64,000 nt of DNA from Agrostemma githago (lineage: Eukaryota; Streptophyta; Magnoliopsida; Caryophyllales; Caryophyllaceae), in NCBI GenBank assembly GCA_958450325.1, contig OY288256.1, positions 48,564,953 through 48,628,952 on the forward strand, written 5' to 3'. Shown in pieces: positions 19,897 to 32,814 of the stretch. The notes below the pieces were generated by a model, which saw only the letters and a program-made list of their open reading frames with translations, had not been told where the DNA came from and did not search any database. Position 1 is the stretch's first letter. Every line of letters starts with the position of its first letter. The position numbers and the translations under genes were made by a program.

Positions 19897-22183
19897 TGTA
19901 GACACCCACATTTTGACCGCCAGGTGTCTATAGTAGGTACCGCCAAACACCCGATGATGATCGGAGGCAAACATGCTTTAATGACTCGGATATGGGCTCG
20001 AAATCATGGGCATTTGGTTTAGGCTTATTACGGAGTACATATCTTACAAAACCAACCTCAAATCCAGGCCCAGTGGGTCGTTTCGAGTCAAATGAGACTA
20101 ATTTGGGTCGATTCCGACACCAGGGGTAAACCGTCTTTTTACGACCGAGTCAAAACCCGGTCAAAAATATTCTCGAGACACGTGAGTCAGCCGTGACACC
20201 TCACATGGCTGATTCGGTCCCAAATACTACAAAAATCAGCTTTCATAAATATTAAACAAATCCGTATAAGGATAGAATTCGATCTCAAGTAGGAATTCTA
20301 TCCGAAAACCGAAACAAATCGCCAACCAAGCTCAAACACTCGGCCAAACAGCCGAGACACTCCCCAACCAGCCGAGTTACTTGGCTTCTCCACCAAGAAA
20401 TGAGACTTTCGTTCCCTTTTGAACTCTCGCGTTTCCTATCCAAACCGGTATTTCTTGTCACACAAGCAAGACTACCTCGACCCCTATAAATAGGACCTCC
20501 CGTCCAACACAAAAAACACGATTTCAGACAACGATTCTACACAACAATTACACATCGTAAATCTACCATTCACATATCCTTAACATCTAGTAAGAATTCC
20601 CGACGTAATCCCGAAGTAGTCTCGAAAATACCGACGAAACCGACCCCATCATCCGGCCGAACCCACCGTCACCTCACCCATAAAAAAACGCACCAAACCG
20701 ACACCTTAACTCATCCCGCATCATCTCGACGCTCCTGTGCCTAAGCCACCGTCCGACGAGCTCTATACCGAGAAAGTAAAGCCTGTAGGTTGAGGGTGTA
20801 AATCAAACCCGATTCTTCTCCTTTCTCTCTCTCTCACGTCTTTTTTCCTTTTTTCGTCCGTCACTTTTTTTTTTTACGAGTCGTCGGTCGTTTCGTATTA
20901 TTAATATGGGTCGTTCGTCACATATTTTTATTTATTACTAATAATCGATACTACAAAAAACTATTTTTATAACGTTCTTATAATACGATACCGATTCTCT
21001 AATCGAATATCGTATCTACAAGAACTAAATTAATTAATTCTCGCTGATGCTAACAAAATCATTACATCTTTTTTTAACAAACTTCGATGATTTTAAACGC
21101 GGAGAGAATTAACATCTTTTTCGTTCAAATTCTTTTTTTTTACTTTTCGCTCAAAACAAACTTTTTTTAAAACTTTTTCTAAAACATTCCGACTATTCGA
21201 TATCGATTTCATAATCGAATATCGAAAATATAAATCGAGTATGAATTAATCCATATTTGTACGCAATTTATAAAAATTGACGATTTTCGACAAATAAAAA
21301 AAACCGGCAGGCCACCACGCGGGTCGCGCGCCTGTCAGGCGACCCGCGCGGCAGCGTGATTCGTCGGCTTCTTCTTTTTTTTCGTTTCCTCGCTTTTCTA
21401 TTTTTTATTCTTTTCGAGTATTACATAAAAAGTGACTTTCGCGACATATTTCGATAAATACTTTTTTCGACCTCGGTCAACACGTGTTAATCCATCACGT
21501 GTCATAAACCTTTTTCAAAATCATGCATATTATTTATTTACATTTTTATTCGATTTATTCATCGTTACTAACTCGTTTTCTCGTGTTTGTAGCAATTTTA
21601 TTTTATTTTGTTTTTTATCGTTTTATTAGACTAAAACGACTTCACATGCTAAAATAACTTTGACGTTATTAGTTTAATATGCATTAAACGACTTAGCAAC
21701 CCACTTATTTAGTTTTCTCACATGCTTAGGAAAATAATGTTTGCATATCATTCAACCGTCGAACTAACCCGTGTACACCAAAAACGAACGATATCTTAGT
21801 AAAGGCCGCTAAGTGCGGGCGGGGTTGGGTGTCTCAGTGAACTTCCCAACACGTACCCTCACCCCTTACTCAGAACCATGGTTTCCGGATGTCCGAATCC
21901 ATTGGCAACGAGAGTCATTCAATACACGGTATCCGATAATGTCGGTATCGGTATCGTAATGCAAAGGGACGAGCCCAATAAACTCTGACATCGGAAATGG
22001 GCCGTATTTTGTATACGGCCCACTACGACATAGAGTGGGCTCGAACGGTTCCAAATAACCACAAAATTCGGTGGCGACTCCTACTTCGATTTAAATTTCA
22101 ATTTCACCATCTCATATGGAGATTCATTCGCCTCCCCAAACCCGCGCGTGGCCGCGTCGGGGTGGACCTATGTCATGTCCACA
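19897..22183 (+). mobile_element. Array LTR2 (2287 bp)
   Basis: Shared LTR, with a PPT before it and a PBS after it. TATAAATA is at 20485-20492. Transcribed-region hairpins are ATACGATA/TATCGTAT (20983-21015) and TTCGATATCGATT with 21213-21226, plus the GC hairpin at 21318-21348. It shares private variants with LTR4 (CCTTTTGAACTC near 20417, CTCACCCATA near 20673). Confidence 0.93.
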
Positions 22184-25100
22184 ATTTGGCGACTCTGCTG
22201 GGGATCAACCGATGAGTCACTTACCATCGACATCCTCAGAGTGAGACTCGAAAAGAAATCGTTCGAATAGTAATGTACACGTTTTAGTTCAATGGTTCAT
22301 GCATAACCCATTCTTTCCCGGGCCGGTTACTTGTGACCGACGTCCCACTATACCACGGTGCGTTCCTACTTGGACCCACTAAAGACTTCGATGGCGGAAC
22401 TCGCATGGGTTTTATGGCAGGTTCTAAGACCAACTCGGCTTAGGAAGACCGTCCTGATTTGCGAGAAAGCTATCGTCGTTGGTATAGACCCTATTAGACC
22501 GACCGAGACTTAGACTAAGAGCATACATGGTGTCGTTATACTGTTTCCGTGACTACATGCTACCTGGTCCGTGTCTCATCTTTTCAAAAAACCGTCGTTT
22601 TCAAAAACTTACATCTTTTTTCGAAAATCATCCATTTTTCAAAACCCGGAAAGCTACCGAATTTAGGACTTATGATTTTGACTCAAAATAGCCTATTTTC
22701 TAGCCGATATGCTGTCCAAACCTTTTCAAAAATCCAAAATCTCGGCCCGATAACTTTTTTTCGATTTTCAAAAAAAATCGGGCCCTCCAATCCGTTTTGT
22801 TCGGGTTTTACAAATCCAAATCCTCTTTTCAAAGCTTTCTTCTTAGGACTTCCCGTATTTAGCAGTGTCGGGTCTTGTCATAAGTTGTTAGAGTCCATAG
22901 CGTCGAAACTCCGTCGATCTTACATCACGAGTTTCTACCCCATCCCAAGTCCGCCTTATTTGTCAAGGCACGGCCCACCTACGTAGGACAAACTCCTACA
23001 AAGGGAAGCCCATTTACACTTTAGGGTCCAAAGTCTGGGGAATAGCTCACACGTAAGTCTTTCTTCACACGGGACTAGGCCCACTTTGCCAAATTATAAG
23101 GAAGGCTCACCATCCACGAGTCACCCGTCTAGGTGTCCTTTCTGACTCATTTCCTTTTCGGGTTTTCCTCACTCGGGGGCTACCCTTCATCAGAGCGGTC
23201 AATAACGGTTGTTCTAAGGGTCATGTCTTACACGTGTTTTCTCACGTACCCCACTTTTGAGTCACTTAGATGTCACACCATCTAAGCCTTTAGTCTCACT
23301 CGGGGGCTGTCCTTCACCCGAGCAGTCGACCACGGTCACCTTAAGGGGTAGTACTTTACGTCCATCCTACACTGGCGTCCTTATGATGCCTTCTCCGAGT
23401 CGAACATATGCTACGAACACTCGAGTCATCTAGGGTTACGTCACCACGGTTGGTCCGAGCACTCGGCGCGGTCAAACACGGTCGCCCCATTTTCGGACTC
23501 ACTCTTCCGCATCTCGAGTCCAAGTCGCGGTCGTTACTTTGTCTAGGTCAACGTTCGAGTATCCCAGTCCAAGAGTCTTAGTCATTCCCGTCACCCCGGG
23601 CCATGTCTAGTTTGACTCCCTCTCTTGCATTTGCACAAAGCCGAGTTTAGGCGAGTCGTGGCACCTGTCGAAGACCTTACCAAAAAAAAACAACCAATCG
23701 AGCGTCCGAAAGTCCGGATTTGATTCGAGTCTAAGTCTGAGTTCGAGTCTAGGATACCCTACATCCTCATTTCCAAATCAGAGTCAGAGTCTTTTGCATT
23801 CTGTCCTCTTTTCAAAATTCAATAAAATCAGTTTTTCTATTTCTCATATATACTTTCCTTATGTGTTTCCGAGAACATGATGAATACCGTCATACACTGT
23901 GAGCACATGCACGTGACTATTATAGGCCCATCTATAACGACTGCAGGAAACTGAACCCGTGTTTTCCTTAACCTGTTCCATGTCTGACATAGAAAGCCAC
24001 ATAACCACCCTTAGCAGGAGCGGCATCGAATCCTAGGACAAATCTAGGTAGTCTCCTAGTTTGGGTTCAAGACGGGAGGCAAGCCCATTTCGCACCATAA
24101 ACACCCATCCAATAAGACTAGCCAGTCCCTACCTTAGGTGTTAGTCTGACCGACAAAAAAAAAAGCTGGACAAAAAAATCAAAAGTCCAAGAGAAAAAGC
24201 AAAAGGCCAAAACAAAAAAAGCTGGCCATGATAAAAAAAAATTATCAACATCCCTCGACCAAACACGGTCAACTCAAATGAAGAATCCCATGACCGGGGC
24301 TAAGAGGTCAACCCAAAGAATTCAAAAACCCATGACCGTAGTTAACGATTAACTCAAGTGAAACGGTCAATTCAAAATTATCAAAACCCAAACCATCAAA
24401 TAGGGGAGAAACAATCAAGCTGGTCAGCTAGCACCACATCTAAGCTTCCCACATTACAACCCTCAAGACCTTCCCGAGACCTAGGCTGGAGACAGCTCGG
24501 ATTTTTGAGGATTCAAGCTCCATAGGATACCCTAACCATTAGGGCCAGACATGGAAATCAGATCCCCCATTATCAAACCTACCCCGATCGAAGTTCGAGT
24601 CATTATTACTCGACTTCCCCTTTTTCTACCACATTACAATACCTTACCCTCGAAGCCTTAGCTCCACAAAATCAAGCTCCAGATTTCGAATCATCAAAGC
24701 CACTTACTTCCTAGCACCACATTTCCAAAAAAACATCTAAACCAGTTACCAACCCCAAACACGGGAATTCAACTTGCGGTCGGCATAGAACATGCCCAAA
24801 TAGTTCACACCACCTCTGGGGGCTACCCCGGAAAATGCTCACAGTCACAGGATCAACATCCTAACTATTCTAGCCCTTTGGTCAAGACATCATTGGGAAT
24901 GCACCTAGCCTACACCATCGCTATGGCTAGTTACACACAAAGCTCTAATCAACTAGGCACCAAAACATATCTTCAACACTGAACTACGGCTTGGTTTGAT
25001 TTCACAACACGTGAATACGTAGGCAGCCTTTCAAAAGAGGTACAACCACCCACATTGACACTCATTCAAAAGCACCATCATTCCGGTCACGACACTGTCA

Positions 25101-26343
25101 TGTTCTCAGCAGCTAGCTTTGTCGTCCCGGGGGCTTCTCTTAGGCAGAAGTTCTCCATCCACTCACATAATTCAAAGACTTTCAAAAACTAGCCTCTTTT
25201 CTATAGTGTGTCCTAGTACTCGGCCCAGTCGAAGACAAGAATCTGTCAGAGACTCGAGACAACACCTACTTTGGGAACATGCCCCGAAACCAAAAAAAAA
25301 ATTCAAAAGAACACCAGTCTACGACATTGCTACCACAAAGCCCTGTCGTACGGAAACAATCTCACTCTGAGGATTCGACCATGTTGCCACACGCCTAAGC
25401 TACGGAATACCGCAACTTAAGAGTCTTGTCATCTTAGGTGGCCCATCCCCTACCGAGTCACGGTCCAACCCTTAGAGAGTCCAGTCGTGTCTGCCAACTC
25501 GTCCGGTCACGTCCAGAGTCGAGTCTGTCGGCATGTCTCTCTCCAAATTCTTATTTTAAAATTTGCAAAACTTAGCCATTTGAGAAAATCCCTTTCCTAG
25601 TCACCCCGGGAATAGGAATTTTTATCACACTTCATCTACGCATACAGGCCTAACCAGAGGATTTTAGAAGTCCGTGTCAGAATCTGATCGGGAATCAAGT
25701 CATCCCAAGCATTCTAATTTCCAAAAAAAATTCAAAAATTTTCAGCGTTTCCAAAAAATTTCAAAAATTTTCAGCATTTTCTTTCCAAAAATCAATCAAA
25801 AAAATCATTTTCTTCCCCAGCGTGAGTCAATGTTTTATCTGAATGTTGCATGCAAAACAGGCAGGTATCCCAAGACTCCCGAAGAATTCTCAAAGTCTCT
25901 GTGAAAATTCAAGCAACATTTTTACTGAAGAATCGGATGTAAGCGGTACATCCGCAGCTTCCAATGGAGGCTCCCGCGCAAATCAAAGATGGGACGCATC
26001 TGTAAACAGGTACACCCATAGCCTCCAATAAAGGCACCCGCATAATTCAAAGATGGGACGCGTCTATAAACAGTCGCACCCATAGCCTCCAAGGCAAGCT
26101 CCCGCGCAATTCCAAGATGGGATATGTCTGTAAACAGACATACCCAAGACTTTTTAAGAAAAGTCCCCACGACATTATTTCTACCCAGGTATGATTTCTA
26201 TCTTATGGCTGGCGAGCCCCACCAACGCAAGTCTAATGGACTCTAAACGACCCGATCGGAAGTCTGCCAGGTCTTAATCCTCGATTGGCCTGGTAGCTAC
26301 TCTGACTTTCGCCTTGTCCAAGCCTCAGTCAGAGTGGGGGCTC
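22184..26343 (+). mobile_element. Array internal region 2 (4160 bp, full length)
   Basis: A complete non-coding internal region. PBS 22187-22206. The leader up to about 23170 is homologous to the autonomous leader (54487-55500). About 1.8 kb of unrecognised non-coding sequence (about 23180-24970) stands where gag-pol would be. The structured RNA module is at 24979-25046. The tail is related to element 1 from about 6070 onward, and the PPT lies before 26344. Short frames here (for example 22549-22986) recur in all units only because the units are near-identical. Confidence 0.9.
24979..25046 (+). ncRNA. Structured 3'-UTR RNA module, array form
   Basis: Hairpin 1 is TTCAC (25001-25005), loop AACAC, GTGAA (25011-25015). 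Hairpin 2 is CCTTT (25027-25031), loop CAAA, AGAGG (25036-25040). The linker is TACGTAGGCAG. Copies lie at 31423-31490, 37896-37963 and 44346-44413; unit 1 lost it by deletion. Confidence 0.6.
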
Positions 26344-28628
26344 TGTAGACACCAACATTTTGACCGCCAGGTGTCTATAGTAGGTACCGCCAAACACCCG
26401 ATGATGATCGGAGGCAAACATGCTTTAATGACTCGGATATGGGCTCGAAATCATGGGCATTTGGTTTAGGCTTATTAAGGAGTACATATCTTACAAAACC
26501 AACCTCAAATCCAGGCCCAGTGGGTCGTTTCGAGTCAAATGAGACTAATTTGGGTCGATTCCGACATCAGGGGTAAAACCATCTTTTTACGACCGAGTCA
26601 AAACCCGGTCAAAAATATTCTCGAGACACGTGAGTCAGCCGTGACACCTCACACGGCTGATTCGGTCCCAAATACTACAAAAATCAGCTTTCATAAATAT
26701 TAAATAAATCCGTATAAGGATAGAATTCGATCTCAAGTAGGAATTCTATCCGAAAACCGAAACAAATCGCCAACCAAGCTCAAACACTCGGCCAAACAGC
26801 CGAGACACTCCCCAACCAGCCGAGTTACTTGGCTTCTCCACCAAGAAACGGGACTTTCGTTCCCTTTCGAACTCTCGCGTTTCCTATCCAAACCGGTATT
26901 TCTTGTCACACAAGCAAGACTACCTCGACCCCTATAAATAGGACCTCCCGTCCAACACAAAAAACACGATTTCAGACAACGATTCTACACAACAATTACA
27001 CATCGTAAATCTACCATTCACATATCCTTAACAACTAGTAAGAATTCCCGATGTAATCCCGAAGTAGTCTCGAAAATACCGACGAAACCGACCCCATCAT
27101 CCGGCCGAACCCACCGTCACCTCACACATAAAAAACGCACCGAACCGACACCTTAACTCATCCCGCATCATCTCGACGCTCCCGTGCCTAAGCCACCGTC
27201 CGACGAGCTCTATACCGAGAAAGTAAAGCCTGTAGGTTGAGGGTGTAAATCAAACCCGATTCTTCTCCTTTCTCTCTCTCTCACGTCTTTTTTCCTTTTT
27301 TCGTCCGTCACTTTTTTTTTACGAGTCGTCGGTCGTTTCGTATTATTAATATGGGTCGTTCGTCACATATTTTTATTTATTACTAATAATCGATACTACA
27401 AAAAACTATTTTTATAACGTTCTTAAAATACGATACCGATTCTCTAATCGAATATCGTATCTACAAGAACTAAATTAATTAATTCTCGCTGATGCTAACA
27501 AAATCATTACATCTTTTTTTAACAAACTTCGATGATTTTAAACGCGGAGAGAATTAACATCTTTTTCGTTCAAATTCTTTTTTTTTTCTTTTCGCTCAAA
27601 ACAAACTTTTTTTAAAACTTTTTCTAAAACATTCCGACTATTCGATATCGATTTCATAATCGAATATCGAAAATATAAATCGAGTATGAATTAATCCATA
27701 TTTGTATGCAATTTATAAAAATTGACGATTTTCGACAAATAAAAAAAACCGGCAGGCCACCACGCGGGTCGCGCGCCTGTCAGGCGACCCGCGCGGCAGC
27801 CTGATTCGTCGGCTTCTTCTTTTTTTTCGTTTCCTCGCTTTTCTATTTTTTATTCTTTTCGAGTATTACATAAAAAGCGACTTTCGCGACATATTTCGAT
27901 AAATACTTTTTTCGACCTCGGTCAACACGTGTTAATCCATCACGTGTCATAAACCTTTTTCAAAATCATGCATATTATTTATTTACATTTTTATTCGATT
28001 TATTCATCGTTACTAACTCGTTTTCTCGTGTTTGTAGCAATTTTATTTTATTTTGTTTTTTTATCGTTTTATTAGACTAAAACGACTTCACATGCTAAAA
28101 TAACTTTGACGTTATTAGTTTAATATGCATTAAACGACTTAGCAACCCACTTATTTATTTTTCTCACATGCTTAGGAAAATAATGTTTGCATATCATTCA
28201 ACCGTCGAACTAACCCGTGTACACCAAAAATGAACGATATCTTAGTAAAGGCACCTAAGTGCGGGCGGGGTTGGGTGTCTCAGTGAACTTCCCAACACGT
28301 ACCCTCACCCCTTACTCAGAACCATGGTTTCCGGATGTCCGAATCCATTGGCAACGAGAGTCATTCAATACACGGTATCCGATAATGTCGGTATCGGTAT
28401 CGTAATGCAAAGGGACGAGCCCAATAAACTCTGACATCGGAAATGGGCCGTATTTTGTATACGGCCCACTACGACATAGAGTGGGCTCGAACGGTTCCGA
28501 ATAACCACAAAATTCGGTGGCGACTCCTACTTCGATTTAAATTTCAATTTGACTATCTCATAGGAGATTCATTCGCCTCCCCAAACCCGCGCGTGGCCGC
28601 GTCGGGGTGGACCTATGTCATGTCCACA
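26344..28628 (+). mobile_element. Array LTR3 (2285 bp)
   Basis: Shared LTR. It differs from the others in its first bases (TGTAGACACCAAC), keeps CACACGGCTG as in LTR1, and has one base less near 28562. TATAAATA lies near 26933. Confidence 0.93.
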
Positions 28629-31600
28629 ATTTGGCGACTCTGCTGGGGATCAACCGATGAGTCACTTACCATCGACATCCTCAGGGTGAGACTCGAAAAG
28701 AAATCGTTCGAATAGTAATGTACACGTTTTAGTTCAATGGTTCATGCATAACCCATTCTTTCTCGGGCCGGTTACTTGTGACCGACGTCCCACTATACCA
28801 CGGTGCGTTCCTACTTGGACCCACTAAAGACTTCGATGGCGGAACTCGCATGGGTTTTATGGCAGGTTCTAAGACCAACTCGGCTTAGGAAGACCGTCCT
28901 GATTTGCGAGAAAGCTATCGTCGTTGGTATAGACCCTATTAGACCGACCGAGACTTAGACTAAGAGCATACATGGTGTCGTTATACTGTTTCCGTGACTA
29001 CATGCTACCTGGTCCGTGTCTCATCTTTTCAAAAAACCGTCGTTTTCAAAAACTTACATCTTTTTTCGAAAATCATCCATTTTTCAAAACCCGGAAAGCT
29101 ACCGAATTTAGGACTTATGATTTTGACTCAAAATAGCCTATTTTCTAGCCGGTATGCTGTCCAAACCTTTTCAAAAATCCAAAATCTCGGCCCGATAACT
29201 TTTTTTCGATTTTCAAAAAAAATCGGGCCCTCCAATCCGTTTTGTTCGGGTTTTACAAATCCAAATCCTCTTTTCAAAGCTTTCTTCTTAGGACTTCCCG
29301 TATTTAGCAGTGTCGGGTCTTGTCATAAGTTGTTAGAGTCCATAGCGTCGAAACTCCGTCGATCTTACATCACGAGTTTCTACCCCATCCCAAGTCCGCC
29401 TTATTTGTCAAGGCACGGCCCACCTACGTAGGACAAACTCCTACAAAGGGAAGCACATTTACACTTTAGGGTCCAAAGTCTGGGGAATAGCTCACACGTA
29501 GGTCTTTCTTCACACGGGACTAGGCCCACTTTGCCAAATTATAAGGAAGGCTCACCATCCACGAGTCACCCGTCTAGGTGTCCTTTCCGACTCATATCCT
29601 TTTCGGGTTTTCCTCACTCGGGGGCTACCCTTCATCAGAGCGGTCAATCACGGTTGTTCTAAGGGTCATGTCTTACACGTGTTTTCTCACGTACCCCACT
29701 TTTGAGTCACTTAGATGTCACACCATCTAAGCCTTTAGTCTCACTCGGGGGCTGTCCTTCACCCGAGCAGTTGACCACGGTCACCTTAAGGGGTAGTACT
29801 TTACGTCCATCCTACACTGGCGTCCTTATGATGCCTTCTCCGAGTCGAACATATGCTACGAACACTCGAGTCATCTAGGGTTACGTCACCACGGTTGGTC
29901 CGAGCACTCGGCGCGGTCAAACACGGTCGCCCCATTTTCGGACTCACCCTTCCGCATCTCGAGTCCAAGTCGCGGTCGTTACTTTGTCTAGGTCAACGTT
30001 CGAGTATCCCAGTCCAAGAGTCTTAGTCATTCCCGTCACCCCGGGCCATGTCTAGTTTGACTCCCTCTCTTGCATTTGCACAAAGCCGAGTTTAGGCGAG
30101 TCGTGGCACCTGTCGAAGACCTTACAAAAAAAAACAACCAATCGAGCGTCCGAAAGTCCGGATTTGATTCGAGTCTAAGTCTGAGTTCGAGTCTAGGATA
30201 CCCTACATCCTCATTTCCAAATCAGAGTCAGAGTCTTTTGCATTCTGTCCTCTTTTCAAAATTCAATAAAATCAGTTTTTCTTTTTCTCATATATACTTT
30301 CGTTATGTGTTTCCGAGAACATGATGACTACCGTCATACACTGTGAGCACATGCACGTGACTATTATAGGCCCATCTATAACGACTGCAGGAAACTGAAC
30401 CCGTGTTTTCCTTTACCTGTTCCATGTCTGACATAGAAAGCCACATAACCACCCTTAGCAGGAGTGGCATCGAATCCTAGGACAAATCTAGGTAGTCTCC
30501 TAGTTTGGGTTCAAGACGGGAGGCAAGCCCATTTCCCACCATAAACACCCATCCAATAAGACTAGCCAGTCCCTACCTTAGGTGTTAGTCTGACCGACAA
30601 AAAAAAAAGCTGGACAAAAAAATCAAAAGTCCAAGAGAAAAAGCAAAAGGCCAAAACAAAAAAAGTTGGCCATGATCAAAAAAAATTATCAACATCCCTC
30701 GACCAGACACGGTCAACTCAAATGAAGAATCCCATGACCGGGGCTAAGAGGTCAACACAAAGAATTCAAAAACCCATGACCGTAGTTAACGATCAACTCA
30801 AGTGAAATGGTCAATTCAAAATTATCAAAACCCAAACCATCAAATAGGGGAGAAACAATCAAGCTGGTCAGCTAGCATCACATCTAGCCTTCCCACATTA
30901 CAACCCTCATGACCTTCCCGAGACCTAGGCTAGAGACAGCTCGGATTTTTGAGGATTCAAGCTCCATAGGATACCCTAACCATTAGGGCTAGACATGGAA
31001 ATCATATCCCCCATTATCAAACCTACCCCGATCGAAGTTCGAGTCATTATTACTCGACTTCCCCTTTTTCTACCACATTACAATACCTTACCCTCGAAGC
31101 CTTAGCTCCACAAAATCAAGCTCCAGATTTTGAATCATCAAAGCCACTTACTTCCTTGCACCACATTTCCAAAAAAACATCTAAACCAGTTACCAACCCC
31201 AAACACGGGAATTCAACTTGCGGTCGGCATAGAACATGCCCAAATAGTTCACACCACCTCTGGGGGCTACCCCGGAAAATGCTCACAGTCACAGGATCAA
31301 CATCCTAACTATTCTAGCCCTTTGGTCAAGACATCATTGGGAATGCACCTAGCCTACACCATCGCTATGGCTAGTTACACACAAAGCCCTAATCAACTAG
31401 GCACCAAAACATATCTTCAACACTGAACTACGGCTTGGTTTGATTTCACAACACGTGAATACGTAGGAAGCCTTTCAAAAGAGGTACAACCACCCACATT
31501 GACACTCATTCAAAAGCACCATCATTCCGGTCACGACACTGTCATGTTCTCAGCAGCTAGCTTTGTCGTCCCGGGGGCTTCTCTTAGGCAGAAGTTCTCC

Positions 31601-32814
31601 ATCCACTCACATAATTCAAAGACTTTCAAAAACTAGCCTCTTTTCTATAGTGTGTCCTAGTACTCGGCCCAGTCGAAGACAAGAATCTGTCAGAGACTCG
31701 AGACAACACCTACTTTGGGAACATGCCCCGAAACCAAAAAAAAAAATTCAAAAGAACACCAGTCTACGACATTGCTACCACAAAGCCCTGTCGTACGGAA
31801 ACAATCTCACTCTGAGGATTCGACCATGTTGCCACACGCCTAAGCTACGGAATAGCGCAACTTAAGAGTCTTGTCATCTTAGGTGGCCCATCCCCTACCG
31901 AGTCACGGTCCAACCCTTAGAGAGTCCAGTCCTGTCTGCCGACTCGTCCGGTCACGTCCAGAGTCGAGTCTGTCGGCATGTCTCTCTCCAAATTCTTATT
32001 TTAAAATTTGCAAAACTTAGCCATTTGAGAAAATCCCTTTCCTAGTCACCCCGGGAATAGGAATTTTTATCACACTTCATCTACGCATACAGGCCTAACC
32101 AGAGGATTTTAGAAGTCCGTGTCAGAATCTGATCGGGAATCAAGTCATCCCAAGCATTCTAATTTCAAAAAAAAATTCAAAAATTTTCAGCGTTTCAAAA
32201 AAATTTCAAAAATTTTCAGCATTTTCTTTCCAAAAAGCAATCAAAAAAATCATTTTCTTCCCCAGCGTGAGTCAATGTTTTATCTGAATGTTGCATGCAA
32301 AACAGGCAGGTATCCCAAGACTCCCGAAGAATTCTCAAAGTCTCTGTGAAAATTCAAGCAACATTTTTACTGAAGAATCGGATGTAACATTTTTACTGAA
32401 GAATCGGATGTAAGCGGTACATCCGCAGCTTCCAATGGAGGCTCCCGCGCAAATCAAAGATGGGACGCATCTGTAAACAGGTACACCCATAGCCTCCAAT
32501 AAAGGCACCCGCATAATTCAAAGATGGGACACGTCTGTAAACAGTCGCACCCATAGCCTCCAAGGAAAGCTCCCGCGCAATTCCAAGATGGGATATGTCT
32601 GTAAACAGACATACCCAAGATTTTTTAAGAAAAATCCCCACGACATTATTTCTACCCAGGTATGATTTCAATCTTATGGCTGGCGAGCCCCACCAACGCA
32701 AGTCTAATGGACTCTAAACGACCCGATCGGAAGTCTGCCAGGTCTTAATCCTCGATTGGCCTGGTAGCTACTCTGACTTTCGCCTTGTCCAAGCCTCAGT
32801 CAGAGTGGGGGCTC
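28629..32814 (+). mobile_element. Array internal region 3 (4186 bp)
   Basis: PBS 28632-28651. The same non-coding content as region 2, plus a private 26-bp tandem duplication (32361-32386 and 32387-32412) that accounts exactly for the extra length. RNA module at 31423-31490. Its tail near 32524 matches the tail of region 1. Confidence 0.9.
32361..32412 (+). repeat. 26-bp tandem duplication private to unit 3
   Basis: Two exact copies beginning ACATTTTTACTGAAG, side by side. All other units have one copy. Confidence 0.95.

Noticed and set aside
22549..22986. 145-codon frame repeated in four array units as a candidate gene
   Set aside because: It lies in the leader, lacks any domain and is preserved only because units are near-identical. 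The homologous autonomous leader does not keep this frame.
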